A stretch of 37,219 nucleotides of DNA, taken from Peptococcaceae bacterium SCADC1_2_3. Lineage in GTDB: Bacteria; Bacillota; Desulfotomaculia; Desulfotomaculales; Nap2-2B. The DNA lies in contig JJNX02000015.1 in the NCBI GenBank assembly GCA_000681355.2, positions 1 through 37,219 on the forward strand. The letters are read 5' to 3'. The notes under the pieces were generated by a model. It was not told where the DNA came from. It was given only the letters and a program-made list of their open reading frames with translations, and did not search any database. Of the stretch, positions 32,789-37,219 are shown one piece after another; the stretch's first letter is position 1, and the number at the start of each line of letters is the position of its first letter. The position numbers and the translations under genes are program-made.

Positions 32789-33205
32789 GTGGACGCCTTG
32801 GTAATTGATACAGATGTTGTTTCCTTTTTGTTTAAAAGAGACACCCGTGCTTGGTTATATAGACCTTATTTGCAAGACAAGTATTTGGTGGTTTCATTTA
32901 TGACAGTTGCTGAATTATACCAGTGGGCATATATCCGCCGCTGGGGTAAAAAACGCCTGGTTCAACTTGAGTTGGTAATCAAGAAATATATAGTGCCGCC
33001 ATTTGACGTAGAATTATGCAGAATTTGGGCCGGGATTCGAGTTGAGAGGCAGGCGAAAGGAGCTCCGATTTCAGTTCAAGATGCCTGGATTGCAGCAACA
33101 GCACTTCGTTACGGAATTCCCCTGGTAACACATAACAATGGTGACTTTAAGGAAATTGATGGGTTGATAGTTGTTTCAATAGCGCAGGAAGGCAGTAAAT
33201 CGTAG
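32789..33205 (+). CDS. vapC: PIN-domain toxin VapC
   Basis: 138-aa PIN-domain ribonuclease. The acidic site is spread over DTDVVSFLF (D7, D9), the glutamate of VAELYQWA, and the aspartates of VQDAWIAATA and NNGDFKEI. The frame is complete and undamaged, unlike the two DUF5615 toxins. The GTG start comes immediately after the antitoxin stop, with a weak SD, consistent with translational coupling. Cleavage target unknown. Confidence 0.88.
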   Translation: MDALVIDTDVVSFLFKRDTRAWLYRPYLQDKYLVVSFMTVAELYQWAYIRRWGKKRLVQLELVIKKYIVPPFDVELCRIWAGIRVERQAKGAPISVQDAWIAATALRYGIPLVTHNNGDFKEIDGLIVVSIAQEGSKS

Positions 33206-33218
33206 CCTGTCAATATTA

Positions 33219-33246
33219 ATGAAGCAAAAAGAACGTCCCTTCGCTT
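33219..33246. repeat. Repeat family F, copy F1
   Basis: ATGAAGCAAAAAGAACGTCC followed by CTTCGCTTC, a variant of the 27-bp core seen in F2 and F3. Confidence 0.65.
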
Positions 33247-33288
33247 CCCTTCGGAGCGAGTCAACCCTGGCGACGATGAACACACCCT

Positions 33289-33522
33289 GTGCAAATCATT
33301 ACCAAAATCGTGGCCGGCATGGATGCCCAAACCACCCGACTGGTGGCCAACCTTTACCGAATAGTGACCGGCTCTGTTTACTGTGCTCCGGATATCCGCA
33401 CCGCTGAAGAAGCTAAGGTTATTGAAAACACATGCCTGTCGGCAGACATGTCCAGCGAGACCTAAACATTGCCTTGGTTAATGAACTGGCCATCATCTTC
33501 CGCCGCCTAGGTCTAGACACCC
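33289..33522 (+). pseudogene. Internal fragment of a UDP-sugar / nucleotide-sugar dehydrogenase
   Basis: KIVAGMDAQTTRLVANLYRI, then [16 protein letters not shown] and, in a second frame, [16 protein letters not shown] and RRLGLDT. These are conserved blocks of the TviB/WecC-type dehydrogenase. The frame change comes from a ~20-bp palindrome inserted right after ENT (33430-33451). Similarity ends after LDT; the remaining bases to 33556 show nothing clear. Confidence 0.82.
33430..33451. repeat. Short palindrome inserted in the dehydrogenase fragment
   Basis: ACATGCCTG-TCGG-CAGACATGT, a nearly perfect hairpin. Removing 20 bases (ATGCCTGTCGGCAGACATGT) restores the conserved [11 protein letters not shown] reading. 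Confidence 0.75.
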
Positions 33523-33556
33523 GTCCACCAGGGCGCGGGCATTCTGGGCGATTTGC

Positions 33557-33820
33557 TCAATGTAGTTTATAAATGTCTCTTCGGTGTCCAATCAGATGCA
33601 CAGTGATGACACGCTTATCTACATCAAAACTATAGATTACTCGCCACTCCCCGACTCTCAGTTTATAAGTTCCAGAAAAAGCATCTTTAAGCGGTGAATG
33701 AGTTATATTGTCAAAGTTTTGTGAAAGCCAGGATAACTTATCCAAGATTCTCTTAGCGGTAAGCTTATCCAGTGATTCTAATGAATGGAACGCCTTTGAC
33801 AGGATTACTATCTGGTACAC
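33557..33820 (-). CDS. RelE/ParE-family toxin
   Basis: 87-aa RelE-fold protein ending [17 protein letters not shown] and [10 protein letters not shown], which carry the basic and aromatic residues of the RelE active surface. It probably acts on mRNA at the ribosome. The gene is intact and its ATG overlaps the stop of the upstream antitoxin by one base. Confidence 0.88.
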   Translation of the reverse strand: MYQIVILSKAFHSLESLDKLTAKRILDKLSWLSQNFDNITHSPLKDAFSGTYKLRVGEWRVIYSFDVDKRVITVHLIGHRRDIYKLH

Positions 33821-34032
33821 TATCTAAGCCCTAATCTGTTTCTGGCTTCCTCCAGTGGCATACCCTCACCCCTCTTTTTCTCTTTGAGGGACTCTCGCAA
33901 TGCTTCTACTACCTCTTCCCGTAATTCGAGCCCGTAGTCGGGGTCAATAGTCTCAAGGATAACTTCTCGGATTAACTCCTTCAGCTCGCCAAGTGTGGTA
34001 TCTGCCACCTTTTTGTCTGAAACTATACCCAT
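33820..34032 (-). CDS. RelB-like antitoxin
   Basis: 70-aa acidic helical protein with LGELKELIREVILETI and LEEARNRLGL at the end. Its size and its position directly upstream of relE, overlapping by a base, identify it as the antitoxin. The N-terminus probably dimerises and the C-terminus binds the toxin; a classical DNA-binding motif is not evident. Confidence 0.78.
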   Translation of the reverse strand: MGIVSDKKVADTTLGELKELIREVILETIDPDYGLELREEVVEALRESLKEKKRGEGMPLEEARNRLGLR

Positions 34033-34039
34033 TTTCTAA

Positions 34040-34306
34040 CCCCCTTTTGGTCTATTCTGCCCAATGCCTGGTTTAATTGCTCTTCTTCTTGCTGTTCTGC
34101 TCCAGGTGGACTGAAATACTCAATGCCTGACCGCAATTGCCTGCCGCAACTCTTCTTCGAAGGAATGATAGTTAATATGTGAAGCAGGAGCATTTTTGAT
34201 AAATGGAACAGCCTTTTAATCAGGTGGCACAGGCTCGTAGGGTAGGCATCCTGCCTGCCCAAAACCTGTGTTCACCCATTTTTATGGCCGGGGTTTCGGT
34301 GCTCAT
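34040..34306 (-). pseudogene. N-terminal remnant of an Rpn-type gene (copy B), split by a family B palindrome
   Basis: From ATG 34306 the frame reads like copy A (MSTETPAIKM), meets palindrome B5 (34228-34270), and then resumes with LIKRLFHLSK before decaying into unrelated sequence. The palindrome therefore entered an Rpn gene. Everything downstream to the relB start is degenerate. Confidence 0.7.
34228..34270. repeat. Repeat family B, copy B5 inside the Rpn remnant
   Basis: CACAGGCTCGTAGGGTAGGC to AAAACCTGTG, 43 bp like the other four copies, with small changes in the right arm. Confidence 0.88.
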
Positions 34307-34310
34307 TGAC

Positions 34311-34433
34311 TCGCCTGCCCAAAGCAAGGTTTAACCTGGTTTTATTTTATCATGAGCAGTAAGATAAAACAATTGGAAAACCCCTTAATTAATAATAAGA
34401 TAGTAAAAAGTGATATTTCAAGACCTGACCCCT
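34311..34433. repeat. Repeat family E, copy E3 with the promoter of Rpn copy B
   Basis: Nearly identical to E2 across ~115 bp. It includes a minus-strand promoter TTGTTT-N17-TAAAAT (34344-34372) and ends TTTCAAGACCTGACCCC. Confidence 0.8.
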
Positions 34434-34435
34434 AT

Positions 34436-34534
34436 CCCTCCTTGTTTAGGAATCTTGATTCTTAACTGGAGAATATCGGGTATTTTTTCGTTTTCTTCAA
34501 CAAATATTATCCGAGGATTAGGAAATTCCATCTC
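34436..34534 (-). pseudogene. Internal Rpn-type fragment
   Basis: EMEFPNPRIIFVEENEKIPD then ILQLRIKIPKQ, matching the two sides of the deletion in Rpn copy A. It is sandwiched between repeats E3 and F2. It shows what the undamaged central region of the nuclease looks like. Confidence 0.75.
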
Positions 34535-34606
34535 ACCCAACCTTCGTCAGAAAGGCAAAACTTTGCGCAAAATCTATGAAGCAAAAAGAACGTCCCCTTG
34601 CTTCAT
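34534..34606. repeat. Repeat family F, copy F2
   Basis: CACCCAACCTTCGTCAGAAA through AAAATCTATGAAGCAAAAAG to GTCCCCTTGCTTC. About 70 bp are shared with F3. The last 27 bp are bounded by GAAGCAA/TTGCTTC. Confidence 0.8.
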
Positions 34607-34649
34607 AAGTTTATCAAGAAAATAATGCTATCAAGAAAATAATGCTGAC

Positions 34650-35012
34650 TTACACCTTTAAAATTAATGTCTCAATTTCTTTTAAAACCTCAATGATACT
34701 CTTTTCCTTTGATTCTTTAATTACTTCAGGAGTATGTTTATGATGCGGAAAAGTCTGGTTTCTATAATGCGGAGCATTATCGTATCTAAAAATCATTTTT
34801 CCTTCCTTATCCATCAAATGGAACCTGTATTTTAATCTTTTCTGTTGTTCGACATATTCCATAAATTCAAGTACATAACCGTTTATAAAAACAATTGTGC
34901 CACGAACCATTCCTTCGTCACTATCTATTTCCTTGAAGTCTATTTTTTTATCAATTACAATTTTTGTCTTCGCTATTCTCTGCTCGACCCTCTTGAAATA
35001 AGTTGATATCAA
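34650..35012 (-). CDS. TumE-like toxin (DUF6516 family)
   Basis: 120 aa. GYVLEFMEYVE, YRFHLMDKEGKMIFRYDNAP and the histidine-rich FPHHKHTPE are features of the DUF6516/TumE family of toxin-antitoxin systems. Its ATG overlaps the stop of the upstream gene by four bases, a normal arrangement for a toxin second in its operon. The gene is intact. Mechanism not inferable from sequence. Confidence 0.7.
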   Translation of the reverse strand: MISTYFKRVEQRIAKTKIVIDKKIDFKEIDSDEGMVRGTIVFINGYVLEFMEYVEQQKRLKYRFHLMDKEGKMIFRYDNAPHYRNQTFPHHKHTPEVIKESKEKSIIEVLKEIETLILKV

Positions 35013-35281
35013 GAAAATAGCACCGCCTTGATTTTTGCCATTTTCCCTTCTAGCTTTTTAGCGCCTTGCACCAATCCCCACCATTCAAAAAACGCCTTGT
35101 CATCTCCAAGTATACCCTGTTCAAAATCCTGGATAAATTTGTTTGAAGACATATTAAACTCTTTCTCAAATCCATTAACTTCTTTCTTGATTAATCGGAG
35201 CTTTGCCTCTAATAAGACCAATTCTCTCTGGAGAGCATCTTTAACAATAGGAAATTCATCAATAGTCAAATTTGCTTTCAT
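35009..35281 (-). CDS. TumA-like antitoxin
   Basis: 90-aa helical, charged protein starting MKANLTIDEFPIVKDALQRE. It pairs with the DUF6516 gene by a four-base overlap. The size and place match TumA-type antitoxins; the sequence itself carries no clear domain that I can name. The SD AAGGAAGG precedes the ATG. A palindrome upstream (35353-35373) may be its operator. Confidence 0.65.
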   Translation of the reverse strand: MKANLTIDEFPIVKDALQRELVLLEAKLRLIKKEVNGFEKEFNMSSNKFIQDFEQGILGDDKAFFEWWGLVQGAKKLEGKMAKIKAVLFS

Positions 35282-35352
35282 ATAAGACCTTCCTTCTATC
35301 TATATTCTGTTAAACCGCAGGAACAATCTCAATAACGATTTTCTGACCGCGA

Positions 35353-35381
35353 CACTGTAAAGTCTTTACAGTGCCTGTCAA
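35353..35381 (-). promoter_or_regulatory. Possible operator/promoter of the TumA/TumE pair
   Basis: CACTGTAAAG and CTTTACAGTG flank one T: a perfect 21-bp palindrome. Directly beside it on the minus strand is TTGACA (35381-35376), so a repressor bound here would cover the promoter spacer. The -10 is not clear. It lies 72 bases before the antitoxin start. Confidence 0.45.
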
Positions 35382-35469
35382 AAATCTGGTTTACCTATAT
35401 TTTATCACGAAGGACAAGGGAATTCCATTTCTACTTTTAGTGGCCTAAAATAAAATATTAATAAATAAA

Positions 35470-35488
35470 GGCGGGGTTCACCCCCGCC
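35470..35488 (-). terminator. Possible minus-strand terminator
   Basis: GGCGGGG/CCCCGCC hairpin followed on the minus strand by TTTATTTATT. No minus-strand gene is seen upstream of it, so it may come from a lost gene or be an orphan palindrome. Confidence 0.4.
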
Positions 35489-35539
35489 CGATGTCGTCTT
35501 CCGCCAAAATTTATTTTTCTTTTAGCTAGTTTGTGGTAA

Positions 35540-35911
35540 AATAAAAACAAAAAAGGAAAGGAAGGGGAAGAAGCAGAGCAAGTTTTACAAGAAAGCATTA
35601 CGGTAGTAAGTAAAATTAAGGATGAAGCCCTACGGCAGGACCTTTTAGCTGTGATGGGTATTTTAGCCGGGGGTAAGTATGCGGCGGAAGTGGTATATTC
35701 AATGATAAGGAGGGAAATGGTGATGCAATCACCCGTTTACCAGGAATGGGTCAAGGAAGAGCGAATAGAAGGAAGAATAGAGAAAGCCCGGGAAGACATT
35801 TGCAAATTTATGGTGCGGCGCTTTGGGGCAGATCCTGACGAGATAACCCAAAAAATTGGGCAGATATCCAGCCTAGAGATCCTGGACAAACTAATGGAAG
35901 ATTGGAATTAA
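35540..35911 (+). pseudogene. C-terminal remnant of an Rpn-type nuclease (copy C)
   Basis: The frame is open from 35540 but lacks a start until GTG 35651. It reads AEQVLQESITVVSKIKDEAL, then WVKEERIEGRIEKAREDICK and FMVRRFGADPDEITQKI. The last part parallels the C-terminus of copy A (GKIEGKMEKARDAICNFM). The nuclease core is absent. If translated from 35651 it would give 86 aa. Confidence 0.65.
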
Positions 35912-35927
35912 AAGGTAAAAAGCGCAA

Positions 35928-36005
35928 ATAAAAATAGTTACAATTTTGGGCGCCAGGCACCATTTTATCAAAGCCGCCCTGGTCTCCAGGGAACTGCGCA
36001 AAGCA
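35928..36005 (+). pseudogene. N-terminal fragment of a UDP-GlcNAc 2-epimerase (WecB/NeuC-type)
   Basis: The frame KIVTILGARHHFIKAA then LVSRELRK matches the start of the 2-epimerases (family pattern VxGARPQFIKAAPVSRxLR). The first codon is ATA where ATG would be expected, and the P-Q pair is H-H here. Similarity ends where repeat F3 begins. It may be the missing front of the fragment at 28799-28933. Confidence 0.75.
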
Positions 36006-36077
36006 TCACCCAACCTTCGCCATAAAAGCAAAACTTTGTGTAAAATCTATGAAGCAAAAAGAACGTCCCCTTGCTTC
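36006..36077. repeat. Repeat family F, copy F3
   Basis: CACCCAACCTTCGCCATAAA through to AGAACGTCCCCTTGCTTC, about 70 bp shared with F2. It abuts the 2-epimerase fragment. Confidence 0.8.
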
Positions 36078-36101
36078 CAGATAAGGCGGCAGGCCAGAAT
36101 T

Positions 36102-36455
36102 TTATAGGCGCCGTTGACGTATTTTATTTCTATCAATAACAGTAAACATACCTTGGAATTGGATAATGTTTTTAAGAAGTATTCAAATTATTACTTGATA
36201 TGGTTCATCAGGAGAAGCTGGATCAAAGCGAAAAAGGACTATTCCTTTTGGAATGGGCATTTTAAACTGGTAGATCATATTCCCGTAACCTTTATCAAAA
36301 GTGAGGATAATTCTATTTTCTTTGCGCGCTCGGAAAAGAATTTCTTTATCCTCTATACCGGGAGAGTCCTCGCTAACGCTAACTACATCATAACCTGCCT
36401 TTCTTAACTTCCGGATGCTTTCTAAGGGAAAGTTTTCATTTGCTAAAAATAACAT
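36102..36455 (-). pseudogene. DUF5615 PIN-like toxin with an in-frame TGA
   Basis: From ATG 36455 the frame reads MLFLANENFPLESIRKLRKA, VSEDSPGIEDKEIL and IILTFDKGYGNMIY, the two acidic motifs of DUF5615 PIN-like nucleases. It stops at TGA (36183-36185) after 90 codons. Beyond the TGA the same frame continues ILLKNIIQFQGMFTVID and ends RNKIRQRRL, a typical DUF5615 C-terminus, with TAA at 36102. The full length would be ~117 aa. Either a nonsense mutation or the shorter form is used. Confidence 0.8.
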
Positions 36456-36694
36456 TACCCAACCTCACCTTGCAGCGGGTATAAAGCATCTTCTTTCATG
36501 TAATCGGCAACAAATGCAAATACGGCACGTAGGTCTTCCGGTTTTAAAAAGGGGTAATTCTCAAGAATCTGTTTTTCTGACCATCCAGCAGCAAAAAGAC
36601 TTAAGATAAACTCTACCGAAAGCCGGGTACCTTTTATTACCGGTTTCCCGAGTAATACTGCCGGATCTAAATGAATATGGTTTTTCCAATCCAT
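36455..36694 (-). CDS. DUF433 antitoxin (second copy)
   Basis: 79 aa with IHLDPAVLLGKPVIKGTRLS, EFILSLFAAGWSEKQILE and PEDLRAVFAFVADY, a clear DUF433 winged-helix antitoxin. It is intact, with its stop overlapping the toxin start by one base. It is diverged from the copy at 30596-30826, so the pairs are old paralogues or separate acquisitions and not a recent duplication. Confidence 0.88.
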   Translation of the reverse strand: MDWKNHIHLDPAVLLGKPVIKGTRLSVEFILSLFAAGWSEKQILENYPFLKPEDLRAVFAFVADYMKEDALYPLQGEVG

Positions 36695-36770
36695 TTTTAC
36701 ACCTTCTTCCTGGCGAATTTATTCTTGGTTAACTTTTAGAAACGAGGATTAATAAGTTTTGGAAAGCTCA

Positions 36771-36982
36771 ATGGTCTGTATTATCGGTCTCGGTTACGTA
36801 GGCCTGCCTTTAGCAGAAGTGTTTGCCCAAAAAACTAAAAGTCATCGGCTTTGACCTGGATAAGCAAAAAGTATTTGCCTTGCAAAAGTCCCCTGACGAC
36901 CAACAACTGACGACTGACGACCGAAACGGCAACCTTATCTTTACCACCAATCCGGAAAAAATCAAAGAAGGAGACTTTGGCA
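36771..36982 (+). pseudogene. N-terminal fragment of a nucleotide-sugar dehydrogenase
   Basis: MVCIIGLGYVGLPLAEVFAQ is the NAD-binding start of the UDP-sugar dehydrogenase family. A one-base shift follows, then LKVIGFDLDKQKV and NPEKIKEGDFGIV in the other frame. Between them SPDDQQLTTDDRN is translated family D repeat (36892-36923). The fragment ends at the IS1-type transposase. It could be the front part of the gene whose middle is at 33289-33522. Confidence 0.82.
36892..36923. repeat. Repeat family D, copy D3 inside the dehydrogenase fragment
   Basis: CCTGACGACCAACAACTGAC then GACTGACGACC. It is the inverse of the GTCGTCGGTCGTCAGG motif at 9041-9064 and 23555-23571. Confidence 0.75.
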
Positions 36983-36985
36983 TTG

Positions 36986-37219
36986 TTAATTTAGCATATC
37001 TTGCAAGCCATCGTTCCACTTTAACATCAAAAGAATGACAGAATATTTGAGCATCTCCTTGCTTTTGCTGTAGCATTTCGATTTTCTTCGCATCCTTGCA
37101 AGAAAGTGACGAAACAAACTATTGTAACCCTCTACGGTAAATGTCTCCGTCTTGGATTGGACATGCAGCTCTTTAGGAATAAAATTTTCGTAAGGCTTCC
37201 AATGGTCGGTTGCTATTTT
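36986..37219 (-). mobile_element. IS1-family transposase, C-terminal part (continues beyond the window)
   Basis: Minus-strand frame from the window edge: ATDHWKPYENFIPKELHVQS, then TFTVEGYNSLFRHFLARM and RRKSKCYSKSKEMLKYS, ending LQDMLN and a stop at 36986. This matches the C-terminal DDE-type catalytic portion of IS1-like transposases. The upstream half lies outside the window. The element end is fused to the dehydrogenase fragment, so it probably inserted into or beside that gene. The terminal inverted repeat could not be defined from one end. Confidence 0.82.

Noticed and set aside
33206-33330. Short frames on both strands after vapC
   Set aside because: They consist of repeat F1 and the front of the dehydrogenase fragment; no consistent family or start signal.
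34023-34262. 80-codon minus-strand frame starting GRQDAYPTSLCH
   Set aside because: It begins inside palindrome B5 and runs through a degenerate Rpn remnant; no family-like sequence after LIKRLFHLSK, so it is not a gene.
36114-36407. 97-codon plus-strand frame opposite the DUF5615 gene
   Set aside because: It is antisense to conserved toxin motifs (IILTFDKG) and has no similarity of its own.

Overview
The window looks like a chromosomal segment of an anaerobic, spore-forming Clostridia-type Firmicute (Peptococcaceae / Desulfotomaculum / Moorella-like; inferred from gene content and order, not from a search). Pointers are a SpoIIIE/FtsK translocase, SpoVS with a sigma-H-like promoter, a PASTA-bearing SpoVD/PBP2-type transpeptidase, RNase Y, YmdB, frequent GTG/TTG starts with strong Shine-Dalgarno (SD) sequences, and anaerobe-style late cobalamin genes. 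GC content is moderate.

Region 1 (1-14.8 kb, + strand) is a housekeeping block: spoIIIE/ftsK, rodZ, rimO, an unknown membrane-anchored protein, a short FtsH-like membrane protease, the CinA C-terminal amidase, recA, rny, an unknown protein, ymdB, spoVS, an M19 dipeptidase and a PHP phosphoesterase. Region 2 (14.9-19 kb, +) holds DUF3842, the cobalamin genes cobU, cobQ and cbiB, and dtd. cbiB appears frameshifted in a T7 tract just after its start. Region 3 (19-28.5 kb, - strand) holds small unknown genes with a truncated HepT-like HEPN toxin, an alpha/beta hydrolase with a DUF1285 protein, a SpoVD-like PBP, a second cobalamin set (cobC, cobD, cobS), a geranylgeranyl-reductase-type flavoprotein and an unknown anchored protein. 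Together the two cobalamin sets cover aminopropanol-phosphate supply (CobD), its attachment (CbiB), side-chain amidation (CobQ), GDP activation (CobU), lower-ligand transfer (CobS) and final dephosphorylation (CobC).

Region 4 (28.5-37.2 kb) is an accessory, decaying island. It carries MNT/HEPN, two DUF433/DUF5615 modules, VapBC-like, RelBE-like and TumA/TumE-like toxin-antitoxin pairs. Between them lie Rpn/PD-(D/E)XK nuclease copies in pieces, fragments of surface-glycan genes (rmlA, neuC/wecB, neuB, nucleotide-sugar dehydrogenase), a fragment of a paralogue of the unknown protein at 28 kb, and an IS1-type transposase at the right edge. Both DUF5615 toxins are broken while both DUF433 partners are intact.

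The most unusual feature is the density of short dispersed repeats, several placed inside open reading frames. (A) Elements of about 100-240 bp with terminal inverted repeats (GTAACTAYTCAGG) carry or fossilise the 5' end of a 23S-rRNA-intervening-sequence (S23/IVP) four-helix-bundle gene. (B) A 43-bp palindrome occurs five times; two copies are read through inside genes in different frames, much like Rickettsia palindromic elements. (C) Heptanucleotide (TCGAACC)n fold-backs lie inside or at the ends of the PHP, cobQ and cbiB genes. (D-F) Further short families cluster at breakpoints in region 4. I saw no tRNA, rRNA or CRISPR array.
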